Positions 1 through 7,918 of a stretch of DNA of 64,000 bases are shown here, one piece after another. Numbering within the stretch: the first letter of the stretch is position 1; each line of letters opens with the position of its first letter. Source of the DNA: GCA-2683135 sp964507445 (lineage in GTDB: Bacteria; Planctomycetota; GCA-002687715); NCBI GenBank assembly GCA_964507445.1, contig CAZDQF010000001.1:1-64000 (forward strand), in the 5' to 3' direction. The notes under the pieces are model-generated. The model was not told the origin of the DNA. It saw only the letters and a program-made list of their open reading frames with translations, and did no database searches. The translations under genes and the position numbers were made by a program.

Positions 1-1017
1 CAAGCCCACAGCGACCTGGAGCGCCTCCGTGCCACGCGTACGCAGGCGGCGGAGCAGGTGCAGCAGGCCCGGTCCTTGGAATCCGCCGCCGACTTCGAGT
101 CGGCCCTCGACCACCTGAAGCAGGCCGCCGCCCTCGACGAATCCCACCAACGGATGCTAGCCGAGGCCAGGGATCGCTACCCCGATCTGATCCGGGCTCG
201 TGATCTGGAGCGGGCGCTCGAACGTCTCGCTGAATGGGCAGACGTGGTTGAGGTGCCGCCCGGTGTGGGAGATGGTGCCCGGACCGAGGTGTCTGGCCTC
301 CCACGGCGGGTGCGTCATAGGCGGACCGGGATCGAGATGCTGCTGGTGCCGGCGGGGACCTACATGCGGGGTTCGCCGGATTCGGAACGGGACGGCTACG
401 CTGACGAACGCCCCCGGCACCAGGTCACCATCAGCAAGCCGTTCTACCTCGGCAGATACCCGGTGACGCAGGCGCAGTGGGTCGCTGCCTTGGGCGGCAA
501 CCGATTCGGTTTGTGGGGCTTGCTCATGAGGATGATCCGGCGCAGCCCTTCCCACTTCAAGGGCCGCCGCCGTCCGGTGGAGCAGGTGTCGTGGGACGAG
601 GTCCAGCCGTTCCTGAAGCAGACCGGCCTGCGGCTGCCCACGGAGGCGGAGTGGGAGTACGCGTGCCGGGCCGGGACCACCGGGCCCCGGTACGGGGAGC
701 TGGACGCCATCGCCTGGCATGACGGGAACTCGGGGGGGCGGACCCACGACGTGGGCGGCAAGGCTCCCAACCCGTGGGGGTTTCATGACATGATCGGGAA
801 TGTGTGGGAGTGGTGCGGGGATGGGTGGGATGCGGCGGCGTACAGGAAGTGCAAGGACGGGGTCACCGACCCGGTGGTGTCGGTCGGCTCTTCGCGGGTG
901 GTGCGCGGCGGTTCCTGGAGCTACGAAGCGAGGCACTGCCGGTCGGCCAACCGCGACTGGGTCGGCCCGACGTTCCGTTACGGCAGCTTCGGGTTTCGTG
1001 TCGCCAGGGCTCCCTGA
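1..1017 (+). CDS. DGR target protein, FGE/SUMF1-like C-type-lectin-fold domain (5' partial)
   Basis: The reading frame is open from base 1, so the gene begins upstream of the window; a GTG at 58 is an internal possibility only. The visible N-terminal 90 or so residues are Leu/Ala/Glu-rich and probably helical. Then comes a formylglycine-generating-enzyme/EgtB/PvdO-type domain: IEMLLVPAGTYMRGS, RPRHQV, FYLGRYPVTQAQW, RLPTEAEWEYACRAG, GNVWEW, VVRGGSW and the terminal GFRVAR. In this family the fold is a C-type lectin fold, and many DGR targets use it as a binding scaffold rather than an enzyme. The last 43 or so codons are the variable repeat described separately. It is followed by avd and reverse transcriptase genes. 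In related planctomycetes such domains are often fused to a Ser/Thr kinase; whether that is so here cannot be seen. Confidence 0.9.
   Translation, partial: QAHSDLERLRATRTQAAEQVQQARSLESAADFESALDHLKQAAALDESHQRMLAEARDRYPDLIRARDLERALERLAEWADVVEVPPGVGDGARTEVSGLPRRVRHRRTGIEMLLVPAGTYMRGSPDSERDGYADERPRHQVTISKPFYLGRYPVTQAQWVAALGGNRFGLWGLLMRMIRRSPSHFKGRRRPVEQVSWDEVQPFLKQTGLRLPTEAEWEYACRAGTTGPRYGELDAIAWHDGNSGGRTHDVGGKAPNPWGFHDMIGNVWEWCGDGWDAAAYRKCKDGVTDPVVSVGSSRVVRGGSWSYEARHCRSANRDWVGPTFRYGSFGFRVARAP
880..1007 (+). repeat. DGR variable repeat (VR)
   Basis: This 128-bp segment at the 3' end of the target gene aligns without gaps to 2551-2678 (constant offset 1671). There are 18 differences, at 920, 922, 928, 934, 955, 958, 961, 962, 965, 973, 974, 978, 979, 982, 983, 986, 988 and 989. 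All except 978 (template C, here T) lie opposite a template adenine. They change 13 residues: ten Asn to S, Y, H, D, V, F, Y, G, S and F, plus Thr to Ala, Arg to Trp and Asp to Gly. The first 39 and the last 18 bases are identical to the template. Confidence 0.97.
990..1007 (+). other. Candidate IMH (initiation of mutagenic homing) segment
   Basis: These 18 bases at the 3' end of the variable repeat are identical to the template end (2661-2678) and contain a single adenine, at 1006. In characterised DGRs a conserved GC-rich segment at this place marks where cDNA synthesis starts and fixes the direction of transfer. No clear hairpin follows it; instead a pyrimidine-rich tract runs from 1018 to 1052. 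The functional role is inferred from position. Confidence 0.55.
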
Positions 1018-1065
1018 TTTCCTCTATCCTCTTTCCTCTTCCCTCTACCTCCGGATGGACGCGCC

Positions 1066-1521
1066 ATGACCCGTGATCGACGCCCTGAACCTGCTCCGTT
1101 GCCCGCCGGTGACGCCGGGCGGGGTGATCGCGGGGCGCGGCTGGCGGAGCCGGCGGCGGTGGTGTTGGCGGCGGACGCGTTGCGCTGGATGATCCCCACG
1201 GTGGCGCGGTTTCCGCGGACGCTGCGCTACGGGTTGGGGGCGCGGATTGAAAATGCGTTGACCGACGTGATGGAGGAGTTGGTGGTGGCGCAGTATGCGG
1301 GTGGCGCGGACCGGGCGGTGGCGCTGGATCGGGCGAACCGGCGGCTGCAGGTGGCGCGGCACCTGGTGCGCATGGCGGGAGAGCTGGGGGCGCTGTCGCA
1401 GCGGCGCGTGACCTACGCGGCGGAGCTCCTGGTGAAGCTGGGGAGGCAGGTGGGGGCATGGCGCAAGGGGCCGGGCGGAACGGCGAGCTGTTCGATCGGA
1501 TCTGCGACCCGGGATACCTGA
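1066..1521 (+). CDS. avd: DGR accessory variability determinant (Avd-like four-helix bundle)
   Basis: 151 residues. After a Pro/Arg-rich lead of about 30 residues comes a helical protein with Avd-family features: a FPRTLRYGLG segment near residues 50-60, an alternating helix with ALDRANRRLQVARHLVRMA, and a C-terminal LGRQVGAWRKG that matches the family's terminal G-x-W-x-K. Avd forms a basic barrel that binds the reverse transcriptase and template RNA and is needed for mutagenic homing in known DGRs. The ATG at 1066 lies 48 bases after the target stop, and the 3' end overlaps the reverse transcriptase start by 64 bases, which suggests coupled expression. The call rests on these motifs and the gene order. 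Confidence 0.85.
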   Translation: MTRDRRPEPAPLPAGDAGRGDRGARLAEPAAVVLAADALRWMIPTVARFPRTLRYGLGARIENALTDVMEELVVAQYAGGADRAVALDRANRRLQVARHLVRMAGELGALSQRRVTYAAELLVKLGRQVGAWRKGPGGTASCSIGSATRDT

Positions 1522-2528
1522 TCCGCTGCGCCCGGGCGGCGGCCCGGGGCAAGCGGAGCAAGCCGGACGTGGCGAGGTTCCTGTTGGACCTGGAGCCCCG
1601 CTGTTTCGATCTGGCGGATCAACTGCGGGCGGACGCCTGGCGGCCTGGTCCGTACCGTTCGTTCTGGATCAGCGATCCGAAGCGGCGGCTGATCAGCGCT
1701 GCGCCCTTCGCCGACCGGGTCATCCACCACGCCCTGGTGACGGCCATGGAGCCGTCGTTCGAGCGCCGGTTCGTGGATCATTCCTATGCCTGCCGGCGCG
1801 GCCGGGGAACCCACCGGGCGCTGCGGAGGGCGTTCCGGCTGGCGCGGCGCCACCGCTTCGTGCTCAAGGGGGACGTGGTGCGGTTCTTCCCGAGTCTGGA
1901 TCACGGCGTGGTCATGGAGTCGGTCAGCCGGGTGGTCGCCGACCGGCGCTTCCTGGAGGTCCTTCAGCGGGTGGTGGACGGCAGCAACCCCCAGGAGCCC
2001 GTGGTCCACCATTTCCCCGGTGACGACCTGTTCACGCCCTTGGAGCGCCGTCACGGCATCCCCATCGGCAACCTGACCTCGCAGTTTCTCGCCAACGTGG
2101 TGCTGGACCGCCTCGACCATCACGTGATGGACGACCTGGGACACGGTGCCTACGTGCGCTACTGCGACGACTTCCTGGTGTTCAGCGATGACGCTGCGGA
2201 GCTGCGCCGTGTGCGCTGCGCGGTCGAGCGACGGCTGGCCGCCCTGCGGCTGCGCGCGCATCCGGGAAAGACCCGGGTCATCGGCACCCGCAGCCCGATC
2301 CCGTTCCTCGGGTTCGTGCTCCACGGCGGGCGGCTACGGCTGCAGCGGCGGGCGGTGGTGCGGGCGTCGCGGCGGTTCGGTCGGCTGGCGGACGCGGTGC
2401 GCCGGGGCGAAGCACCGCCATCGGCGCTCGCGGCGTCGGTGCAGGCGTGGCTGGCGCATGCGGCCCACGGGGATACCCGGGGCATCGTCGCGCGGGTGCT
2501 GCGTTTCGCGTCCGTGACGACAGGGTAG
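1458..2528 (+). CDS. DGR reverse transcriptase
   Basis: 356 residues, normal for DGR enzymes. RT motifs appear in order: the first catalytic Asp in LKGDVVRFFPSLDH (about residues 135-148), the DGR-type motif 4 GIPIGNLTSQ (about 196-206; group II intron enzymes usually have QG where this has SQ), the catalytic YCDD in YVRYCDDFLVF (about 232-242), and GKTRVIG then PFLGF (about 268-285). There is no maturase or endonuclease domain. It is expected to copy the template RNA with misincorporation at adenines. The ATG at 1458 follows a GGTGGGGG run and lies inside the 3' end of avd. The template repeat begins 22 bases after its stop. Confidence 0.95.
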   Translation: MAQGAGRNGELFDRICDPGYLIRCARAAARGKRSKPDVARFLLDLEPRCFDLADQLRADAWRPGPYRSFWISDPKRRLISAAPFADRVIHHALVTAMEPSFERRFVDHSYACRRGRGTHRALRRAFRLARRHRFVLKGDVVRFFPSLDHGVVMESVSRVVADRRFLEVLQRVVDGSNPQEPVVHHFPGDDLFTPLERRHGIPIGNLTSQFLANVVLDRLDHHVMDDLGHGAYVRYCDDFLVFSDDAAELRRVRCAVERRLAALRLRAHPGKTRVIGTRSPIPFLGFVLHGGRLRLQRRAVVRASRRFGRLADAVRRGEAPPSALAASVQAWLAHAAHGDTRGIVARVLRFASVTTG

Positions 2529-2550
2529 ACTGCCGCTGGTGCCGCTCCGT

Positions 2551-2678
2551 TCGGTCGGCTCTTCGCGGGTGGTGCGCGGCGGTTCCTGGAACAACGAAAC
2601 GAGGAACTGCCGGTCGGCCAACCGCAACAGGAACGACCCGACGAACCGCAACAACAACAACGGGTTTCGTGTCGCCAG
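2551..2678 (+). repeat. DGR template repeat (TR)
   Basis: A 128-bp template lying 22 bases after the reverse transcriptase stop. The first 39 bases (2551-2589) contain no adenine. The middle holds eleven AAC codons when read in the target frame, four of them in a row at 2649-2660. AAC codons are the usual DGR design, since changing both adenines reaches many amino acids but no stop codon. Of about 30 template adenines, 17 are substituted in the variable repeat. The stretch 2679-2862 holds no recognisable gene; it may include the 3' part of the template RNA. A long open frame over the repeat continues antisense to the kinase and is not taken as a gene. Confidence 0.97.
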
Positions 2679-2862
2679 TACCCCTTCCGCCGGAACCGAC
2701 CGGGCTCATCGGGACCCCGTCGGGAGTGCAGGAGGGAGCCCAGGGGCGGGACCGGTGGCCGCGGAGGTCCGGGGCCCGAATCACCCAGGGTGTCCCGCGG
2801 CTCCGTCAATCGGAGTGGCGGGAGGCCCGCTCCTCACGGCCCTCCCCGCGGCCGACCTCGGG

Positions 2863-5800
2863 TCACTGGATGAAGATGTGGTTCTGGTCGGTCTTGGTGA
2901 AGAAGGCCCAGCCGTGGCCGTAGACAGGGGTGCGGTTGTAGCCCTGGCCCTGGTAGCCCCGGACCTTGCGGATCATGAGCTGCAGGGGCAGGCGTTTGCC
3001 GGCGATCTGGTTGCGGCCGACGCGGAGGCGCCACTCGTCGCCGTCGGCGGTGATCCGGCACTTGTTGAAGTAGTAGGTGGGAGATTTGCCCGTCCACTCG
3101 ATGTCGGAGTAGGTGACCACCGGTTTGCCGTCGGCGCCGAAGACCTCGACCTTCTCCGGGAGCCCCTTGACCTTGCCCTTGCTGAAGCGGCCAGAGCTCG
3201 GAGGGGTCATGGTGAACTTCATGGTGGTGGTGCCGAAGCGCGGGGTCTTGACCTGGTATCCGTAGCGACTGAGCTTCTTCCAGTTGTCTTCGTGGGTGTT
3301 GAGGTCCCTGGGATCGAGCCAGGGGGCGCCGTAGAAGAAGAGGCTGGCGAGGGTGGTGCCGAAGCCGGTGAGTTCATCCTTTTCCGCGTCGCTCAGGCCG
3401 GTACGCCAGGGTTGTGGTGCGAAGGGGGTGTCGGAGCCGGGGGACGCGCCGCGGCTGCCGAAGGTGGTGCGGCCCTGGCCGGGGACGTCGCCGGCCTTCC
3501 TGGGGCCCCATTCGGCGCCGAAGAACTGGGCGCTGCCGCCCTTCTTCCAGCTGGCCTTGGCGTAACCCACCGGGTGGATGACCCGGGAGTTGTCTTTGGA
3601 CTGCGGAGCGATCCAGCCGAGGTACATCTTCTTGACGTCCACCCGTTGGTGGTCGTCCACGAGGTCGTCTCGGACGTCGTAGTACTTCTCGAAGCCCTCC
3701 GGGGCGATGCCGCGGACAAAGGGCTTCTCTGCCGGCGGCACGACGTTGCGAGCTGCTACCGCTGCCGCTGCTTCAGCGGCCTCCCGTCGGCGCACGTCCG
3801 CCATGAAGCTGTCGAGCCGCGCGATCCGAGCGTCCACGTCGCCTTTGCGCCGGTGCTCCGGGTAGTCGTTCCGGTACTGGCGAAGCTTGGTGAGCCAGGC
3901 GCTCGTGCTGCCCTTGTCCGTCGGTTCGCTGGTCATCTCGGTGGAGAGGTTGTTGAACGCCTTCTCCCCGGGGCGGTCCCGTAGCTCCGCCGCGAGGGTC
4001 TCCGCGTCGGAGCGGTGCGGGCCTGCGGGGTAGGAGCGGACGTAGGCGTCCAGGGTCTTGGCGTGGCGTTCGCACCCGTCGGCGTCGGAGCCGCTGTGGT
4101 TGCGAGCGGTGAGGACGGCGCCGGTCTTCCACTGTTCGGTGGCTTCGAGGAGCAGGTAGTCGGCCAGCAGCTTGCGGGATTCCCCGTCGTCGATGCTGGC
4201 TACCCGTTCCTTGAGGTCCCGTAGGGCCTTGAGGTCTCCGGCGGCCAGGGCGGCCGAGAACCGGGTCTTGGCGCCGGTGCTCCTGGCCAGCGGCAGGGCT
4301 TGCTGGATGGCGGTCATGCGGACCCGGATCTCCTGGTTCTTCTCGGGCAGCCCGTCGGGGAAGTCCGCCAGGTGCTTGTTGAGCAAGGCGTGGGATTCCT
4401 CCAGGGTCTTGGGGTCGAGCGTCTCGAGGGATGTGTTCTCGGACAGGGCGCGCTTCAAGGCGGGCTGGTCCAAGGCTCTCAACTGCGGCAGGTTGGCCTT
4501 GGTGGTCGCGAGGGAGTTGATGCGGTCCTTGCATCTCTGCAGGTGGGCGGATGCCGGAAACTGGTCGGCGTATTCCCTGAGGTTCCTGAGGAGGATGTCG
4601 ATCTGGGATTCGTCGAAGCGGGCGTAGGTGAAGGCCTGTCCCCTGCCCTGGTCGAGCAGCTTGCGGGTGGCCCAGGCGACGTTGGCGCGGAGGTCGTTCA
4701 ATTCCCTGGTGCGCTTGTCGGCCCGTGCCTGTGCGTCCGGCTCCGGATGTCGGTCCTTGTAGCCGCTGACGGTGGAAGTCCAGCGGGCGACCGCGTCCTC
4801 GTCCAGGGCGGTGCTCGCATCCACCGCTTCCCCCAGGTCCATCCAGGCGATGGCGCCCTCCAGCCAGCGTTGCCGGCCTTGCGCCTCGGTGATCTTGGCG
4901 TTCGAAGGTGGGGCGGGGAAGTCCGCGGCGAGGAACCCCTTGATGGCCGTCTGGTGGGTATCGGCGCGGCTGCGATCGGCGCGCGCGTCGGACGAGAAGT
5001 CCAGCGCCGGCCGTAGACGCTTCCAGTGGAGCGTAGCCGGGATTCTGGCGATGCGGTCGTGCAGCGCCGTGGCGGCGGCCAGCTGCTTGCTCGACGGGTG
5101 GTCGGTCTTGAACTTGTTGACGGAGAGCAGCAATCCGCTCACCTTGGCGCCGTCGTCCAGGGCGCCGTCGTAGTTGGCGGTGTCCTTGACGAGCTTCTGC
5201 CAGGCCCAGTGCTCCGGCCTGCCTTGCAGGTAGGCCACCCGCTCGGTCGCCTTGGCCGCGTGGGAACTGTCGGGCCACTCGGAGAGGAAACTCTGGAGGG
5301 CGGCAACGTGGGTGGCCGCCTCTCCGCCGGCGTCCTTGGAGTCGTCATAGGAGATGGCGTCCGCGACGCTCTCCCAGGCGGCCTGCTCCTGGGACGCCAT
5401 CCAGGCGCCGTAGCCCCAGAAGGCGAGGAAGCCCACCAGGATCAGAGCGGAAGCGGCGATGGCGTAGCGGATGCGGCGGCCGCGGGACATGCCGCCGCCG
5501 AGGCGAGCGCCCACCTCGTCGTCGAACTCGCCGAGGCGCTTCAAGAGGCGCTCCTTGAACCTGGCGAAGTCGGCGAGGACGGCGTCGGCGGAATCGTAGC
5601 GGTCTTCGGGGCGGCGCTTGAGGCAGGTCTCGACGATCTGGTCCCAGGCCGGGTCGAGGCCCTTGCGTGCCTGGGAGGGCGGCTCGAAGGCGCCGCGGGG
5701 CAGCACCCCGGTGAGCATCCGGTAGATGGTGGCTCCGAAGGCGTAGATGTCCGCCGGGGCGCCAGCAGAGGCGGCGTCGGAGAATTGCTCGGGGGCCATG

Positions 5801-6729
5801 TAGGCCGGGGTGCCCATGGCTTCGCCGGAACGCGTCAGCCCGTCGCCGGCGTCGCCGGCGGCGCGCAGGCCGGCGATGCCGAAGTCCACGATCTTGGGCC
5901 GGCCCTTGTCGTCGATGAGGATGTTGGCCGGTTTGAGGTCGCGGTGGGTGACGCCGCTGGCGTGTGCGACCTTGAGCGCGTCGAGGATGCGCACCGCCAG
6001 GGCCGCCACCAGCGCCTCGTCCATGGGCCCGTCTTTGAGCACATCTGCGACGCTGACGGCTCGGCCGTTGGCGTCCTTGACGCATTCCATGGCGAAGTAA
6101 GTCCAGCAGCCGGTGATGCCCTTGTCGAAGATCTTGACGATCCCGTCTGCGTTGAGATCGGCGAGGGTCTTCGCCTCCCGGTCGAACCGGGCCTTGAAAT
6201 CAGGGTCGTCCGCCATGTCGACGCGGATCACCTTGAGGGCTACTTCGCGCCCCAGGGACTCCTGCTCCGCGAGGTAGACCTCGCCCATGCCTCCGCTCCC
6301 GATCTTCTCGATGATGCGGCATCCACCAAGGACTTCGGGCATGCCGCCGGTGCCTGATGTGTCACCGACGTCGCCCTGGTTCGATTGGGGCATCACGGTC
6401 TGGCCGCCGGACAAGGTGTCGTCGAGGCTGTCGCTGATGGAGGGGGCCGTGGGAGCCTGGGCGGCTGCGGTCCCGAGCATGGTGGCGCCGCCGGACAGGT
6501 CGAAGGTGTCGGTGAGCTCGTTGAAGTCGCGCTCTGCGCCGGCCGCTTCGGCCAGCTCGTCCTGGGGAGGGAAGACCTCCGACACGGTGACCCAGGTGTC
6601 CGCGTCCACCGGGCGCAATCGGGTGTCCGGCCTGACCCGGCCATCTTCGATGTAGCTCTTTATCTGATCGTCGGTGTACGGGCCGTTCTCAGACCCGTCG
6701 GAGGAGAACTTGATGATCCACATGCGCAT
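2863..6729 (-). CDS. GYF-like / Hanks-type Ser/Thr kinase, membrane-anchored, large C-terminal region
   Basis: About 1288 residues from ATG 6729; an ATG at 6723 is an alternative with a GGGA seven bases upstream. Residues 1-50 (WIIKFSSDGSENGPYT..., DTRLRPVDADTWVTV) resemble the GYF_2 domain found at the N-terminus of some bacterial membrane proteins. The kinase domain spans about 137-400: GSGGMGEVY glycine loop, ALKV lysine, HRDLKPAN catalytic loop, DFG, GTPAYMAPEQ. A hydrophobic segment at about 420-445 (ALILVGFLAFWGYGAWM) is the single membrane helix. The remaining 840 residues are mostly helical and charged, then a C-terminal globular part I do not recognise. It is convergent with the DGR and divergent from the ECF sigma gene at 7072, a pairing common in planctomycetes. 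Confidence 0.9.
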   Translation of the reverse strand: MRMWIIKFSSDGSENGPYTDDQIKSYIEDGRVRPDTRLRPVDADTWVTVSEVFPPQDELAEAAGAERDFNELTDTFDLSGGATMLGTAAAQAPTAPSISDSLDDTLSGGQTVMPQSNQGDVGDTSGTGGMPEVLGGCRIIEKIGSGGMGEVYLAEQESLGREVALKVIRVDMADDPDFKARFDREAKTLADLNADGIVKIFDKGITGCWTYFAMECVKDANGRAVSVADVLKDGPMDEALVAALAVRILDALKVAHASGVTHRDLKPANILIDDKGRPKIVDFGIAGLRAAGDAGDGLTRSGEAMGTPAYMAPEQFSDAASAGAPADIYAFGATIYRMLTGVLPRGAFEPPSQARKGLDPAWDQIVETCLKRRPEDRYDSADAVLADFARFKERLLKRLGEFDDEVGARLGGGMSRGRRIRYAIAASALILVGFLAFWGYGAWMASQEQAAWESVADAISYDDSKDAGGEAATHVAALQSFLSEWPDSSHAAKATERVAYLQGRPEHWAWQKLVKDTANYDGALDDGAKVSGLLLSVNKFKTDHPSSKQLAAATALHDRIARIPATLHWKRLRPALDFSSDARADRSRADTHQTAIKGFLAADFPAPPSNAKITEAQGRQRWLEGAIAWMDLGEAVDASTALDEDAVARWTSTVSGYKDRHPEPDAQARADKRTRELNDLRANVAWATRKLLDQGRGQAFTYARFDESQIDILLRNLREYADQFPASAHLQRCKDRINSLATTKANLPQLRALDQPALKRALSENTSLETLDPKTLEESHALLNKHLADFPDGLPEKNQEIRVRMTAIQQALPLARSTGAKTRFSAALAAGDLKALRDLKERVASIDDGESRKLLADYLLLEATEQWKTGAVLTARNHSGSDADGCERHAKTLDAYVRSYPAGPHRSDAETLAAELRDRPGEKAFNNLSTEMTSEPTDKGSTSAWLTKLRQYRNDYPEHRRKGDVDARIARLDSFMADVRRREAAEAAAAVAARNVVPPAEKPFVRGIAPEGFEKYYDVRDDLVDDHQRVDVKKMYLGWIAPQSKDNSRVIHPVGYAKASWKKGGSAQFFGAEWGPRKAGDVPGQGRTTFGSRGASPGSDTPFAPQPWRTGLSDAEKDELTGFGTTLASLFFYGAPWLDPRDLNTHEDNWKKLSRYGYQVKTPRFGTTTMKFTMTPPSSGRFSKGKVKGLPEKVEVFGADGKPVVTYSDIEWTGKSPTYYFNKCRITADGDEWRLRVGRNQIAGKRLPLQLMIRKVRGYQGQGYNRTPVYGHGWAFFTKTDQNHIFIQ

Positions 6730-7071
6730 TTCCCAGAGAGTGTGGTTGGTCGTTGATAGTTGCGTACCCCCCCCCAAAGAGCTGCTGAGACTAATGCACT
6801 GGCATTGGGGCGGCAACCGAAGCACCGTGGGCTGACAACGTCATTGCCCACGTAATCCGGCCCAGTAATTCACTGGCGTTCGAGGCCTGAGCGACTTACG
6901 ACGCTCGAGGCATGGAGTAGTCACGAGGGCGGACGTCCCTGGTGACTGTGGGTCTGTCGGCAGATAGCCAATTGTGACAGGAAAAATCGTCGTTTTATGG
7001 CGTGCTTGCGGGATCGGTGTGCGGTGTGTTCGGAGGTAGAGTGGCGGCCGATTGGTGGAGGATTGGAGCGT
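6730..7071. promoter_or_regulatory. Divergent intergenic region between kinase and ECF sigma genes
   Basis: 342 bases without a gene, more AT-rich than its flanks. Visible elements: a run of nine C at 6767-6775, about 40 bases upstream of the kinase start; a near-direct repeat CGTTCGAGGC (6877-6886) and CGCTCGAGGC (6902-6911); and an imperfect palindrome at 6919-6947 with outer arms AGTCAC and GTGACT and inner GGG/CCC. A GGAGG at 7057-7061 serves the sigma gene. Promoters for both genes must lie here, but I cannot assign -35/-10 boxes with confidence. Confidence 0.5.
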
Positions 7072-7725
7072 ATGACCGGTATGGGTGCGGATGGGATGAC
7101 GGAGACCGCGGCGCGGTGGCGGCGGACGCGGGAGGGGGACTTGGACTCCCTGGAGTGGCTGGTGGAGAGGATGAGTCCGTTGTTGCGGGCGCACGCGTTG
7201 TACCGATTGGCGGCGGTGACGGCGGGGGAATCGGAGCTTGATGACCTGGTGCAGGAGGCGTGGATGGTGCTCCTGTTGAAGAAGGACGAGGTCGAGTTCC
7301 CGGACCGTGGTACGCGAGGGGCCATCCTCGCGTATCTGGGGCAGGTGATCCTGCACAAGGCGAACAACCTGTTGCGGCGGGAGGTGCGGCGCAGGACCCG
7401 GTCCGAGTCGGAGGCGAAGGATGGTCGTGAGGGTCGAGTCGGGCTGGATGAGATGGCGGTGACCACCGCCCGGGCGTTGAGGAAGGTGGAGCAGAAGGAG
7501 GCGGCGCAGGCGGTCGTGGATGCCATGGGCGTGCTGGCGGCCCAGGACCGTGACATCCTCATGCAGCGACTGTTCGAAGGGCGTAGCAATCAGGTCATCG
7601 GCGAGGAGTTGGGGTTGGATTCGAACACCGTGGCCCAGCGGTTTCGACGCTCTCTCGCGGGCCTGCGTGAGCGGATCAACCCCGCCCACGCTGAGGTCCT
7701 CGCGGACCTGCTCGGGGACGACTGA
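7072..7725 (+). CDS. ECF-family sigma-70 RNA polymerase sigma factor
   Basis: 217 residues from ATG 7072, chosen because GGAGG lies ten bases upstream; ATGs at 7081 and 7096 are alternatives. Region 2 is seen in ELDDLVQEAWMVLL followed by RGAILAYLGQVILHKANNLLRRE (core and -10 recognition). Region 4 helix-turn-helix is in LAAQDRDILMQRLFEGRSN then IGEELGLDSNTVAQRF near the C-terminus. There is no region 1.1 or 3, as expected for ECF factors. Divergent from a Ser/Thr kinase, suggesting control by phosphorylation rather than by an anti-sigma factor, none of which is visible nearby; this link is inference. Confidence 0.88.
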   Translation: MTGMGADGMTETAARWRRTREGDLDSLEWLVERMSPLLRAHALYRLAAVTAGESELDDLVQEAWMVLLLKKDEVEFPDRGTRGAILAYLGQVILHKANNLLRREVRRRTRSESEAKDGREGRVGLDEMAVTTARALRKVEQKEAAQAVVDAMGVLAAQDRDILMQRLFEGRSNQVIGEELGLDSNTVAQRFRRSLAGLRERINPAHAEVLADLLGDD

Positions 7726-7918
7726 GCCCCAGATCTTCGGGAATTCCCGTTGATTGGCGACGTGGCCCTAGACCCACTGCCCCCGACCGGCAACAGGGGG
7801 CCAGAAGTGGATGCAATTCCCGGCCCTTGTGGGACAATGCCGGGCTATAAGTTGCGTCGAGAAGAACGTCGTGAGGAAGCGATCCGGGTCTCCATTGGGG
7901 GGTCGGGTCGTGAAGGAA

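Noticed and set aside
1..1017. Target protein as the enzyme that activates the sulfatase at 15.6 kb
   Set aside because: The C-terminus is a DGR variable region, which fits a binding role; true FGE active-site cysteines are not evident and the genes are far apart.
2539..3984. Long plus-strand open frame starting over the template repeat (Asn-rich start)
   Set aside because: The first part is the DGR template read through; the rest is antisense to the kinase gene and has low-complexity composition. No start signal.
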